This document shows, in pieces, positions 50,483 through 59,156 of a stretch of 64,000 nt of DNA. Each line of letters begins with the position of its first letter. Position 1 is the stretch's first letter. The stretch comes from Limnochorda sp. LNt. GTDB lineage: Bacteria; Bacillota; Limnochordia; Limnochordales; Geochordaceae. The stretch covers positions 496,001 to 560,000 of the forward strand of contig NZ_CP141614.1 in the NCBI RefSeq assembly GCF_035593265.1, given 5' to 3'. A model generated the notes under the pieces. It ran no database searches. It was not told the origin of the DNA and was given only the letters and a program-made list of their open reading frames with translations. The translations under genes were made by a program, and so were the position numbers.

Positions 50483-51112
50483 ATGCCATCCTGGCCACCG
50501 ACGTCGTCCTCGTCCACGGGAGAGGGACGTTACACCGGCCTCGTCCGCGACGCGCTGGCCGCGGGGCCGCCCCCGGCAGCGGGGCGCTGGCCGGGCTTGC
50601 GTCCGGCTGCCGTCCTGGTGCCCATCCTCTGCGGCTCCGAGGGTGAGCGACTGGTCCTGACCCGGCGCACGGACCGGGTGGAGTATCACAAGGGCCAGAT
50701 CTCGTTTCCTGGCGGGGCCGTCGACCCGGCCGACCGTGACCGCATCGAGACGGCCTTGCGGGAGAGCCGGGAGGAGATCGGGCTCCAGGCGCGAGACGTC
50801 GAGGTGCTGGGCGTGCTCGACGAGGTGCCCGTCACCCGCTCGGCCTTCTGTATCACGCCGGTGGTGGGTGCCATCCGCAGGAGCCCGTATCCGTGGGTGG
50901 TCAACCCCGTCGAGGTGGCCGAGGTGCTGGAGGTGCCCCTGGCGTGGCTGCTGAGGCCCGCCTTTCCCCGGATCCGCACGCTCGACGACGGGCACGGGCG
51001 GGCGGTGGAGGACTACGTGTTCGAGTGGGGGGAGCACCTCATCTGGGGGGCGACGGGGCGCATCGTCAAGAGCCTCCTGGACCGCATCCGGGCGAGCATG
51101 GGGTCCGGCTGA
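50483..51112 (+). CDS. Nudix hydrolase, CoA pyrophosphatase type
   Basis: A 209-residue Nudix enzyme. The Nudix box runs from GGAVDPADRDRIETALRE to SREEIGL near residues 77-99. It is preceded by LVLTRRTDRVEYHKGQISFP, the extra UPF0035 motif that marks CoA diphosphatases (NudL/YeaB). It probably cleaves CoA or oxidised CoA to 4'-phosphopantetheine and ADP. ATG 50483 is taken on length; its ribosome site is weak. The amidase gene follows after 19 nt in the same direction. Confidence 0.85.
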   Translation: MPSWPPTSSSSTGEGRYTGLVRDALAAGPPPAAGRWPGLRPAAVLVPILCGSEGERLVLTRRTDRVEYHKGQISFPGGAVDPADRDRIETALRESREEIGLQARDVEVLGVLDEVPVTRSAFCITPVVGAIRRSPYPWVVNPVEVAEVLEVPLAWLLRPAFPRIRTLDDGHGRAVEDYVFEWGEHLIWGATGRIVKSLLDRIRASMGSG

Positions 51113-51131
51113 GCTCTCATAACAGTGGCCC

Positions 51132-51968
51132 ATGGGCCGTGTCAACCGGGCCGTCGGGGGCGGCCGCTGGGCCATCGCGGGCTGGCGCGTCGGGGGTCTG
51201 GGGCTGCTGGTGCTGGCCGGGATCGTGGCCGCGGTCCTCCGATGGGGCAGCGGCCTGCCCGGAGCGGACCGGCTGCCGTTCCTGGGGCGTGCCCCGGCGC
51301 CGACGCCACCCCCGCCGGCTCGCCCGCCCCTGCACGGCGTGGTGGTGGCCGTCGACCCGGGGCACGGGGGCGAGGACGGCGGGGTGACCCACGCCGGCGT
51401 CAAGGAGAAGGACGTCAACCTGGCCGTGGCGTTGCTCCTGCGGGACCGCCTGGAGGCGCTCGGCGCGCGGGTGGTCATGACCCGCGAGGACGACCACGAC
51501 AGCCTGCTCGACAACCGGGCCAGTCTCAACCTTCGCCTCTACAAGGCCCGCGAGGGGGAGGCCCAGCTCCTGCTGAGCATCCACGCCAACAGCTTCCCTG
51601 ACCCCAGCCAGTGGGGGGCGCAGACCTTCTTCCACCCGGACTCGCCCGAAGGGCGCCGCCTCGCGCTGCTGGTGCAGGAGGAGCTGGTGCGGCTCGAGCC
51701 GGACAACTACCGAGAGGCTCTGGCCGCCGACTACTACGTCCTTCGCAACAGCGAGATGCCGGCGGCCCTGGTGGAGCTGGGCTTCCTCTCCAACCCCGAC
51801 GATCGGCGCAAGCTGGTGGACCCCGGCTACCAGGCCCGCCTGGCCGACTCGCTGGCCCGAGCGGTGCAGCGGTTCGTGGCGGGCGAGCAGGTGGAGAGCC
51901 GCCCCACGGCCGGGCGGCAGCTGCCTCCGGGCTTCATCATGGAGATCTACCCGCCCGAGGTGTGGTGA
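51132..51968 (+). CDS. cwlD: N-acetylmuramoyl-L-alanine amidase, CwlD-like
   Basis: A 278-residue Amidase_3 enzyme anchored by an N-terminal helix at about residues 14-34. Zinc and catalytic residues are in VVAVDPGHGGEDGG (His and Glu), LLLSIHANSFPDPSQWGAQT (His) and AALVELGFLSNPDDRR (Glu). CwlD acts with PdaA to make muramic lactam in the spore cortex, so a spore-former is suggested, though related amidases serve vegetative walls. The short segment QWGAQTFFHP is typical of CwlD. Its last 32 nt overlap the converging CofE-like gene. Confidence 0.82.
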   Translation: MGRVNRAVGGGRWAIAGWRVGGLGLLVLAGIVAAVLRWGSGLPGADRLPFLGRAPAPTPPPPARPPLHGVVVAVDPGHGGEDGGVTHAGVKEKDVNLAVALLLRDRLEALGARVVMTREDDHDSLLDNRASLNLRLYKAREGEAQLLLSIHANSFPDPSQWGAQTFFHPDSPEGRRLALLVQEELVRLEPDNYREALAADYYVLRNSEMPAALVELGFLSNPDDRRKLVDPGYQARLADSLARAVQRFVAGEQVESRPTAGRQLPPGFIMEIYPPEVW

Positions 51969-52617
51969 GGGCGGCATCGGGCACGTCGGGCAGGCGCTTG
52001 AGCACGACGATGGGAGTCTGCTCGTCGTCGTTGCCCTGGGGGTTGTGGCGGAGGGCCTCCACCAACGGCGCCGGGTCCGACGTGCCGGTGAAGGCGAGGA
52101 CGTCCACGCAGCCCAGGTCATTGACGTCGACGATGAGGACGTCGAGCCCTATGCCTTGCTTGATGCGCCGTGCCACCTCGTCGGCGTCACGCGGGCCCAG
52201 CACGATGTAGCGGTCGAAGGGCGGCAGCGTGCCGCCGATGTCGTCGATGAACTGCAGCCCGTGCCCGGCCACGCGGTAGAAGAGCCCTCGGATGCCGAAT
52301 AGGCGCCCGGCCGCCGCGGCGGCGCCGGCCAGGAGCACTCGCCACGTGCCGGCCTCCCGGAGGGCCAGCTCCATCGCGGCCGGCGTCGCCAGGCTCCCGT
52401 CGGGGTGGGCGAAGCGCCGCAGCACGTTGGCGAGCGGCCGGGGGCGCACGCTCTGCGGCAGCACCGCCCGGCCCTGGGCGATGGCCACCATCGACTCCGA
52501 CAGCGCCACCACGTCGCCAGGGTCGGCCACGTCGGCGGTGTACCGGCGCACCACGTGCACCAGGTCCTCGCCGGGGGCGATGACGTGGGTGCGGATGGCC
52601 AGCGGCCTATAGGGCAA
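51937..52617 (-). CDS. Coenzyme F420:L-glutamate ligase (CofE)-like protein
   Basis: A 226-residue protein of the F420-0:gamma-glutamyl ligase family (COG1478). It opens RTHVIAPGEDLVHVVRRY, includes DPGDVVALSESMVAIAQGRA as in CofE, then PFDRYIVLGPRDADEVARRI and LDVLIVDVNDLGCVDVLAFT. Many Bacillota carry such proteins without any F420 pathway, so the real substrate may be another gamma-glutamyl acceptor. TTG 52617 with GGGAGGG 8 nt upstream is favoured; the frame is open to ATG 52650. It overlaps both neighbours and follows the amidase gene on the same strand. Confidence 0.8.
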   Translation of the reverse strand: MPYRPLAIRTHVIAPGEDLVHVVRRYTADVADPGDVVALSESMVAIAQGRAVLPQSVRPRPLANVLRRFAHPDGSLATPAAMELALREAGTWRVLLAGAAAAAGRLFGIRGLFYRVAGHGLQFIDDIGGTLPPFDRYIVLGPRDADEVARRIKQGIGLDVLIVDVNDLGCVDVLAFTGTSDPAPLVEALRHNPQGNDDEQTPIVVLKRLPDVPDAALTTPRAGRSP

Positions 52618-53572
52618 GGGCGACGCCCTCCCGCAGGGGCGGATGGGCATGGTGGCGGACCAGCCCGTTTCGTACGGCCTGGGCCAGCCGGTCCCGAAAG
52701 ACGGAGCTGCGCATCAAGGCCTCATCCAGGGGGTTGGCCAGGCAGACCAGCTCCACCGCCACGAAGACGAGCGGCCAGGAAGCGGCCAGCAGCCCTGACG
52801 GCGCCAGCGCGGCGTCGGCCTCCGCCACGCCTCGGTCCGGAAGACCGGGCCACTCGCGAAGCGCGCCGTGCACGCGCTCGGCCAGTCGCCGGGCCGCGGC
52901 GGGGCCGCTTCGGCTGGTGCCGGCATACAGCACGCGCACGCCCCGGCACGCCGGGTCCTCTTCGTGGCCCGTGTGCAGGCTGACGAAGAGCTCCGCCCGG
53001 GCGGCCAGGGCCACCGCCGCCCGACGGGCCCCGTCCAGGGGGCGATCGTCCTCCCGGGTCAGGTGCACCCGGCATCCCGCCTCCGCCAGGTGATGTGCCA
53101 GCCGCGCGGCCACCTTGAGCACCACGTGGCGCTCCTCCAGATTGATGGGACCCCGGGCGCCTCGGTCCGGTCCGCCGTGCGCGGGATCCACCACGACGAC
53201 CCGGCCGCCCAGCACCCGATGGAGCGGTGCCCGGCTCAGCCGGATGCGGACGAGCGCCGGCAGCCCGGCCAGGGCCTCGATCGTGGGCGACGTGGCGGCC
53301 ACGGCCAACTCGAGGGAGAGTCGGCACTCCACGCAATCGGGGCCGGCATGGCGCAGGGAGAGCTCCCGTACCACCCCGTCGCCGACCGGCCGGTCGAAGG
53401 GGTCCATGTTGAGGCGCAGCCCCCACAGTCGCGCGACGAGCGTGGTCGAGCCGGCGGTGCCCATCTCCACGTGGCGCGGGAGCTGGGTGGCCTCGAGCTC
53501 GACGACGCTCCGACCGGGGGCTCCCGCGCCGGGCTCGACCCGGCTCCTGAGGTTGGTCACCCTCGGCCTCAT
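52607..53572 (-). CDS. N-acetylmuramoyl-L-alanine amidase with N-terminal beta (AMIN-like) domain
   Basis: A 321-residue protein. The first about 120 residues look like a beta-rich wall-binding domain; no clear signal peptide is visible. The Amidase_3 domain has VVVDPAHGGPDRGARG, the zinc Glu in NLEERHVVLKVAARLA, His in LFVSLHTGHEE and the catalytic Glu in FVAVELVCLANPLDE. All ligands are present although the usual DPGHGG is DPAHGG. The lack of an evident export signal is odd for a wall hydrolase. It is followed by the CofE-like gene with an 11-nt overlap. Confidence 0.78.
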   Translation of the reverse strand: MRPRVTNLRSRVEPGAGAPGRSVVELEATQLPRHVEMGTAGSTTLVARLWGLRLNMDPFDRPVGDGVVRELSLRHAGPDCVECRLSLELAVAATSPTIEALAGLPALVRIRLSRAPLHRVLGGRVVVVDPAHGGPDRGARGPINLEERHVVLKVAARLAHHLAEAGCRVHLTREDDRPLDGARRAAVALAARAELFVSLHTGHEEDPACRGVRVLYAGTSRSGPAAARRLAERVHGALREWPGLPDRGVAEADAALAPSGLLAASWPLVFVAVELVCLANPLDEALMRSSVFRDRLAQAVRNGLVRHHAHPPLREGVALAL

Positions 53573-53647
53573 CTGCCATGCCCCCGTGCGGCCGAGCCCG
53601 GATGGGACGCCCCTCGGCCGCCCGTCGGTCGACAGCGCCGTGATGAT

Positions 53648-55186
53648 CTAGACCACCTCCAACGTCCGCAGCGACGGGTCCCGGGGCCCGGAGACCGCCA
53701 GCCCCGACGCCCGTACCACCGTCAGGTGCTCCGCCACCGCCTCCGTGACCCGCTCACCCGGACAGAGGATGGGCACCCCAGGCGGGTAGCAGGTGACGAC
53801 CTCGCCGCTGATGCAGCCGGCTGCCTGCTCCAGGGGCACGGTCCGGTGGCACGCGAAGAAGGCCTCCCGGGGGCTCAGCTCCACGGGCGGCAACTCGCGG
53901 CGGGCGACGACGTGGCGGGCCGCCTCCAGCAGTGCTTGAGTCTGGACGCGTCGGTGGTCCGCGGCGTGGTCGGCGAGGTAGGCCAGCGCGTCGGCGAGAC
54001 GGTGCACCTCGTCGATGTCGTTGCCGAAGCCCACGATGAAGAGCACGTAGAGGAGGTCCGACATCTCCACCTGGATGGGCCCGTGCTCCCGCAGCCAGCG
54101 CTCCACCTCGGCGCCGCAGAGGCCCAGTCCCTCGACCCGCACCGTCACCTTGGTCGGATCGACCTGAAAGACGCCCGGCCGCCCCGCCCGCTCGGGGCCG
54201 AAGGTCTCCAGGCCCGGGATGGTCCGTACCAGGCGACGCAGCTCCTCGGCCAGCTCCAGCGCCCGCTGCAGGAGCTCGGGGCCGGCGGTCGCCATCTGCA
54301 TGCGGGCCACGTCGATGGAGCTCATGAGCAGATAGGAGGCGCTGGTGCTCTGCAGCAGCCGGAGCACCGCCTGCAGCCGCCCGATGTCGAGGCGATCGCC
54401 CCGGACGTGCAGGATGGACGCCTGGGTCAGCCCGCTCAGCATCTTGTGGATGCCCTGGGCGCAGGCATCGGCCCCGCATGCCAGGGCGGGCGACGGCAGG
54501 TCGTCGTGAAAGACGAAGTGGGGGCCATGGGCCTCGTCGACCAGCAGCAGCTTGCCCCGCTCGTGGACGATGCGGGCGATCTCCGCCAGGTCGCTCGTGA
54601 CGCCGTGGTAGGTGGGGCTGACCAGCAGGACGCCGCGGGCGTCGGGATGCCGGTCGAGGGCCTCCCGGACCGCCTCGGGCGTCACCCCCAGGGCGATGCC
54701 GAAGTGCTCGTCGACCTCGGGGGCGACGTAGACGGGGAGCACCCCGCTCAGGATGAGGCCACTGATGATGGACTTGTGGACGTTGCGGGCCACGATCAAC
54801 TCGTCTCCCGGTCGGCACGCCGCCAGGATCATGGCCTGGACGCCCACGCTGGTGCCATTGACCAGGAAGAAGGAGCGGTCGGCCCCGAAGGCCTCGGCCG
54901 CCAGGCGCTGGGCTTCGTCGATGACGCCCCGGGGCTGGTGGAGATCGTCGAGCCCCAGCACGCCGGTCACGTCCAGGGCGAAGGCGTCTCGCCCCACGGC
55001 CTGGCGGATGCGTGGGTCGGCGCCGGTGCCTCCGCGGTGCCCGGGCATGTGGAAGCGGACCACGCCCTCACGGCGGTACGTCTGCACGGCCTCCAGCAAG
55101 GGCGTCCGGACCTGGCGGGTCACCTGCTCGGAGGAGAGCGCGGCCCGCCGGTGGGCGCGCACGGCAGACCCCACCGTCTCGATCAA
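53648..55186 (-). CDS. Orn/Lys/Arg decarboxylase family PLP enzyme
   Basis: A 512-residue fold-type I decarboxylase of the short Bacillota form (YaaO/SpeA-like). VVRFHMPGHRGGTGADPRI is near residue 40 and LVNGTSVGVQAMILAACRPG near residue 105. VDEAHGPHFVFH precedes the PLP lysine in GIHKMLSGLTQASILHVRGD near residue 240. The C-terminal domain has CISGEVVTCYPPGVPILCPG. It makes cadaverine, putrescine or agmatine; arginine is the most common substrate in this group. TTG 55186 has GGGAGG 10 nt upstream; GTG 55243 is an alternative. Confidence 0.88.
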   Translation of the reverse strand: MIETVGSAVRAHRRAALSSEQVTRQVRTPLLEAVQTYRREGVVRFHMPGHRGGTGADPRIRQAVGRDAFALDVTGVLGLDDLHQPRGVIDEAQRLAAEAFGADRSFFLVNGTSVGVQAMILAACRPGDELIVARNVHKSIISGLILSGVLPVYVAPEVDEHFGIALGVTPEAVREALDRHPDARGVLLVSPTYHGVTSDLAEIARIVHERGKLLLVDEAHGPHFVFHDDLPSPALACGADACAQGIHKMLSGLTQASILHVRGDRLDIGRLQAVLRLLQSTSASYLLMSSIDVARMQMATAGPELLQRALELAEELRRLVRTIPGLETFGPERAGRPGVFQVDPTKVTVRVEGLGLCGAEVERWLREHGPIQVEMSDLLYVLFIVGFGNDIDEVHRLADALAYLADHAADHRRVQTQALLEAARHVVARRELPPVELSPREAFFACHRTVPLEQAAGCISGEVVTCYPPGVPILCPGERVTEAVAEHLTVVRASGLAVSGPRDPSLRTLEVV

Positions 55187-55272
55187 CGCGCATACGCCTC
55201 CCGTCTCGGCTGACAATCTGTTGCTAGCGCTATCGCGCTCCACGCTATGCCCTGGCTAGTGCGAGAGTGCGA

Positions 55273-55286
55273 GCCACCACGGTGGC
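55273..55286. promoter_or_regulatory. 14-bp palindrome in the divergent decarboxylase/serine-hydrolase gap
   Basis: GCCACC-AC-GGTGGC is a perfect dyad 14 nt before the ATG of the serine hydrolase and only a few nt before its purine-rich ribosome site. It could be an operator or an RNA hairpin that influences translation start. Confidence 0.4.
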
Positions 55287-55300
55287 AGGAGAGGGGAGGG

Positions 55301-56176
55301 ATGGCGGTGGACCCGACGGGACAGTGGCGGCGGCTGGGTCTGATCCTCGGCGTGCTGGTGCTGGCGGCGCTGGCCGTGAGCCGGTCGGGCTCTCCGGCCC
55401 GGGCGACGGTGGTCGACTACGAGCCCCTGCGCCAGCAGGTGCAGGCGTTCGTCGAGAGCCGTCCCCAGCGCATCGGCATCTACTTCAAGGACCTGACGTC
55501 GCAGCAGACCTGGGGTATCGACGAGGAGCTCCCCATCCCGGCTGCCAGCACCGTCAAGGTGCCCATCGCGCTCTACGTCAACGAACTGGTGGCCCAGGGC
55601 CGCCTGCGCTGGAGCGACCGCGTCCGGTACGAGCGGGACCTCGACCTGGCGGGCGGCGCCGGAGTGCTCCAGTACGACGGGATCGACGGCGGGACGTACT
55701 CGCTGAGGGTGCTGACCAATCTCCTCATCACCATCAGCGACAACGTCGCCTGGCGGATGCTGACCCGCCACCTGGGCAAGGAGAACATCGCCGCCTTCAT
55801 GCGGAGCTTGGGGGGCAGGACCGTCTACCCCGACGGGCAGAACATCAGCACCGCCCGGGACATGGGCATCTACATGGAGGCGGTCCTGGGCTTCGCCGAG
55901 CGCCAACCCGAGCTGGGGGAGCGGCTGCTGGACGACCTGGCCCACACCATCTGGCACGTCGGCCTACCGGGGGAACTGCCGACCGACGTGCGCGTCGCCC
56001 ACAAGGAGGGCGACATCACCGGCGTGGCCGACGACGTGGGGGTCGTCTTCGCCCGCCGCCCCTACATCCTGGCCATCATGTCGGAGGGTGTCCCCGACAT
56101 CGAGACGGGTTTCGCCGACGTCGCCCGCATCTCCCGGATGGTCTACGACTTCCAGGAGCGGCTGGCGGGGCGCTGA
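55301..56176 (+). CDS. Class A beta-lactamase-fold serine hydrolase
   Basis: A 291-residue protein with an N-terminal membrane anchor or signal (LGLILGVLVLAALAVS). Penicillin-binding motifs are present: S-x-x-K in PAASTVKVPIALYVNEL near residue 81, S-D-N in LLITISDNVAWRMLTRHL near residue 146, and K-x-G in VAHKEGDITGVADDVG near residue 234. There is no obvious Glu166 motif, so it may be a wall-related D,D-peptidase or esterase, not a true beta-lactamase. ATG 55301 with GGAGAGGGGAGGG upstream. Downstream of wall amidases, a wall role is plausible. Confidence 0.82.
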   Translation: MAVDPTGQWRRLGLILGVLVLAALAVSRSGSPARATVVDYEPLRQQVQAFVESRPQRIGIYFKDLTSQQTWGIDEELPIPAASTVKVPIALYVNELVAQGRLRWSDRVRYERDLDLAGGAGVLQYDGIDGGTYSLRVLTNLLITISDNVAWRMLTRHLGKENIAAFMRSLGGRTVYPDGQNISTARDMGIYMEAVLGFAERQPELGERLLDDLAHTIWHVGLPGELPTDVRVAHKEGDITGVADDVGVVFARRPYILAIMSEGVPDIETGFADVARISRMVYDFQERLAGR

Positions 56177-56186
56177 GGCGGGCCGA

Positions 56187-56600
56187 CTACTCGCCCATCA
56201 CCTTGATGACCACCCGCTTGGGCCGTTGCCCGTCGAACTCCGCGTAGTAGATCTGCTGCCAGGGGCCGGTGTCGAGCCGGCCGGCGGTGACGGGGACCAT
56301 CACCTGGTGGTGCACCAGCAGGCTCTTGAGGTGGGCGTCGCCGTTGGTCTCGCCGGTAAGGTGGTGGCGGTAGTCGGGGCGGAAGGGCGCCAGGCGCTCC
56401 AGCCACTCGTCGATGTCCTGGAGCAGCCCCTCCTCGGCGTCGTTGACCCATACCCCCGCCGTGATGTGCATGGCCGAGACCAGCACCATGCCCTCCTGGA
56501 TCCCGCTCTTGCGCACGGCCTCTTGCACCCTGTCGGTGATGTTGATGTACTCGCGCTTCTTGCGGGTATGGAAGGTGAGGTACTCGGTGTAGGCTTTCAT
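56187..56600 (-). CDS. yjbQ: YjbQ/UPF0047 family protein (secondary thiamine-phosphate synthase type)
   Basis: A 137-residue protein of UPF0047. Family segments are [20 protein letters not shown], the metal-site histidine in [40 protein letters not shown] and [20 protein letters not shown]. The E. coli member has weak thiamine-phosphate synthase activity; the true role is uncertain. ATG 56600 follows GGGAGGAGG. It converges on the serine hydrolase with a 10-nt gap. Confidence 0.88.
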   Translation of the reverse strand: MKAYTEYLTFHTRKKREYINITDRVQEAVRKSGIQEGMVLVSAMHITAGVWVNDAEEGLLQDIDEWLERLAPFRPDYRHHLTGETNGDAHLKSLLVHHQVMVPVTAGRLDTGPWQQIYYAEFDGQRPKRVVIKVMGE

Positions 56601-56709
56601 GGCCTGCGCGCCTCCTCCCGATGTCCATCATGGCCCGAGGCGGGTACGTTGCTTCGCCGTCGGCCGCCGGGCGGCCTTCCGATCGGGAGGCATGGCGCGA
56701 ACGGAGCAC

Positions 56710-56776
56710 TACCCTGGATGGTAGGGTATTAGCCCAACGCGTCCAATCTTTATCCTGTCGCCACTGTGGCGACAGG
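56710..56776. promoter_or_regulatory. Two inverted repeats in the YjbQ/OsmC divergent gap
   Basis: Repeat one: TACCCT (56710-56715) and AGGGTA (56723-56728), 7-nt spacer. Repeat two: CCTGTCGCCA (56754-56763) and TGGCGACAGG (56767-56776), 3-nt spacer, a very strong perfect dyad 53 nt before the OsmC start. The 229-nt gap is otherwise AT-richer than the genes and must hold both divergent promoters. Confidence 0.55.
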
Positions 56777-56829
56777 GTTATCACGGGCCCCGGTGCAACG
56801 CGGAGCGGGGCCCCGAGGAGGCGAGCCCC

Positions 56830-57369
56830 ATGGCGGAGGAGCGGGTCTTCGGCAACGTGCGGCTGGACCGGCTGGAGGAGAGTGCCCGCAGGGTGCAGGC
56901 GGATCCCTCGGCGGGGCTGCTCCAGGTGGAGATGGAGGGTGCCTGGCGCTTCGAGGAGGGCGCGCCGCAATACGGGAGCGTGCTGACCACCCCCGGCGGT
57001 CCGGTGGAGGTGGTGGCGGACTTCCCGCCGCCCTTCGGGGGGTGGGGCAAGGCGCCCAGCGCCATCCAGTACTGCCTGTACGCCTCCACGGCCTGCTTCC
57101 TCTCCACGTACGCGCTGGTCGCCGCCCAGGAGGGGGTCGCGCTGCGGTCGCTGCGAGTCAGGCTTCAGGCTCGGCTCGACATGCGGAGCTTCCTGGGGGT
57201 GGGCGAGGCCCCGGTGGTCGAGTCCTTCCGGTGGACCGTCCTGGCCGACACCGACGCCGACGACGCCACCCTGGAGCGCCTGCGGGTGCTGGCCGAGGAG
57301 CGCTGCCCCGCCACGTGGTGCCTGCGAAATCCCGTGCCCGTCGAGAGCGAGGTGCGCCGGACCGCCTGA
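56830..57369 (+). CDS. OsmC family protein
   Basis: A 179-residue OsmC/Ohr-fold protein. The segment QYCLYASTACFLSTYALVAA near residue 80 carries the conserved cysteines of the family, followed by LRVRLQARLDMRSFLGVG and RCPATWCLRNPVPVESEV, the usual C-terminal cysteine region. OsmC/Ohr proteins reduce organic hydroperoxides; this one has several unusual substitutions, so a peroxidase role is likely but not certain. ATG 56830 has CGAGGAGGCGAG upstream. The large inverted repeat at 56754-56776 precedes it. Confidence 0.85.
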   Translation: MAEERVFGNVRLDRLEESARRVQADPSAGLLQVEMEGAWRFEEGAPQYGSVLTTPGGPVEVVADFPPPFGGWGKAPSAIQYCLYASTACFLSTYALVAAQEGVALRSLRVRLQARLDMRSFLGVGEAPVVESFRWTVLADTDADDATLERLRVLAEERCPATWCLRNPVPVESEVRRTA

Positions 57370-57420
57370 TCGAGGGCCCGAGCCTCTCCCCGGCGAAGTC
57401 CCCGCGGGGAGGCGAACCCA

Positions 57421-58417
57421 TGGCACGCAGCATCCGTCCCGGCAGCGTCGTCGTCGTCGGCAGCCTCAACATGGATCTGGTGGTGCGCACCCCCCGGATG
57501 CCCAAGCCGGGCGAGACGGTGGCCGCCCACGGCTTCGCCCGCTTCCCGGGCGGCAAGGGGGCCAACCAGGCCGTGGCGGCCGCCCGCATGGGGGCAGCGG
57601 TGGCCATGGTGGGGCGCGTGGGCGACGACCCGTTGGGCGCGGCGCTGCTCGGCGTCCTGACGGCCGAGGGTATCGACGTGACGCGGGTGCAGGTGACGCC
57701 GGAGGCGGAGACGGGGGTCGCCTCCATCTGGGTGGACGACGGGGGTGCCAACGCCATCACCATCGCGGCCGGCGCCAACCTCCGGCTCGGGCCCGATGAC
57801 ATCCTGGCCGCCGGCGACCTCATTGGCCGGGCCTCGGTCGTGCTGGTGCAGATCGAGATCCCGCCGCAGACCGTGGAGGCCGTCCTGGAGGTGGCGGCGA
57901 AGAGCGGGGTGCCCGTGGTACTGGATCCCGCCCCCATCCATCCCAGGGCGGCCGGTTGGCTGGGGCGGGTCTGGGTGGCGGCGCCCAATCAACTGGAGGC
58001 CGAGGCGCTGGTCGGATTCGCCGTCGAGACGGTGCACGACGGGGTCCGGGCGTGCCGCGCCCTCCTGGAGGCGGGGGTCGAGGTCGCGGTCGTGAAGATG
58101 GCCGAGCGCGGGGTGGTGGTGGCCGAGCGGGGCGCCCGCGAGGCGTACCACATCCCGGCCGTGCCCGTGCAGGCCGTCGACACCACGGCCGCAGGCGACG
58201 CCTTCTGCGGGGCGCTGGCCGCCGCGCTGGCCGCGGGACGGCCTTGCTCGACGCCTGCCGGCTGGCCAACGCCGCCGCCGGGCTCTCCACGACCCGGCCG
58301 GGCGCGCAGCCCTCGTTGCCGCGGCTGGCCGAGGTGGAGGGGTGGCTGCGGGAGCGGCCGAGCGCAGCCCCCGTGCCCGTGTCGCTCGAGGGAGGGCGGT
58401 CGCGCCCTACGTCCTAA
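57421..58417 (+). CDS. rbsK: Ribokinase-like PfkB family kinase (frameshift in this sequence)
   Basis: About 331 residues. RbsK motifs are VVVGSLNMDLVVRTPRMPKP, ARFPGGKGANQAVAAARMGA near residue 45, VAAPNQLEAEAL, and the catalytic-base and anion-hole segment DTTAAGDAFCGALAAALAAG near residue 258. Immediately after GRP a base is missing at about 58243, and the protein continues in the next frame as LLDACRLANAAAGLSTTRPG. A single correction restores a normal ribokinase, so a sequence error is likely. It phosphorylates ribose or another pentose/nucleoside sugar. ATG 57421 follows GGGGAGG at 8 nt. No sugar transporter adjoins it. Confidence 0.82.
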
Positions 58418-59156
58418 ACCCGCCCCAGACCGCGTGCCCGGCTCGGACCCAGAAGACGTCGACCCCCGTGAAGCCGGCCTCGATGAGCCAGTGCAGCTGG
58501 TCCAGCAGCGTGGCCGGGCGGTCCATCGGGTCGTCCGGGTGCTCGAACCAGTTCCAGCCATCCCGTCGGAACGTCTCGAAGGCCGCCACGTCTCCCGTGA
58601 GCTGCAGGGAGCGCTCGCGCACGTCCCGCTCCCAGGCTCTCGCCGCGTGGCGCCAGCCCCGTTGGCTGGACGGCCTCAGGATGTCGGCGACGAGGAGTGC
58701 CCCGCCCGGCTCCAGCCGGTCGCGGAGGGCACGCAGGAGGGTGCGCTTCTGCTCGTCGGCGAGGTGATGGAGGACCAGGCAGCTGGCGAAGCAGCGCACG
58801 GGGCCGATCAATCCCTCCAACCACGACGACTCCTCGAGCTCGAACCGCCTCACCTCGGCCCGCTGGCCGAAGGGTGCCAGCAGTCGCCGGGCGTGACGCA
58901 GCATGGCCGGCGAGCCGTCCAGCGCCACGACACGGGCACGAGGGAAGGCCTCCAGCAGGGCCCTGGCGAGCCACCCGGTGCCCGTGCCGACGTCGACGGC
59001 GACGAACGCCTCGTCCGTCTCTGCCGGCACGAGGTCGCACACCACCTCGGCGATCGCGTCACGCCACGGGGTGAAGACGGCGCCCAGGCGCTGGAAGGTC
59101 TCGGACTCCGACTCCCCCCAGCGGGGAGCGGGCGTGCCTCGCTCCGGCCCCATCAT
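58407..59156 (-). CDS. SAM-dependent class I methyltransferase
   Basis: A 249-residue methyltransferase. Motif I is FVAVDVGTGTGWLARALLEA near residue 50, the acidic end of strand two is VVALDGSPAMLRHARRLL, and motif IV-like CFASCLVLHHLADEQKRTLL near residue 120. The C-terminal half has WNWFEHPDDPMDRPATLLDQ, resembling small-molecule (ubiquinone/cyclopropane-like) methyltransferases. The substrate is unknown. ATG 59156 has AGGAGG 7 nt upstream and overlaps the PHP stop. Last gene of a leftward overlapping operon; its end overlaps the ribokinase end. Confidence 0.83.
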   Translation of the reverse strand: MMGPERGTPAPRWGESESETFQRLGAVFTPWRDAIAEVVCDLVPAETDEAFVAVDVGTGTGWLARALLEAFPRARVVALDGSPAMLRHARRLLAPFGQRAEVRRFELEESSWLEGLIGPVRCFASCLVLHHLADEQKRTLLRALRDRLEPGGALLVADILRPSSQRGWRHAARAWERDVRERSLQLTGDVAAFETFRRDGWNWFEHPDDPMDRPATLLDQLHWLIEAGFTGVDVFWVRAGHAVWGGFRT

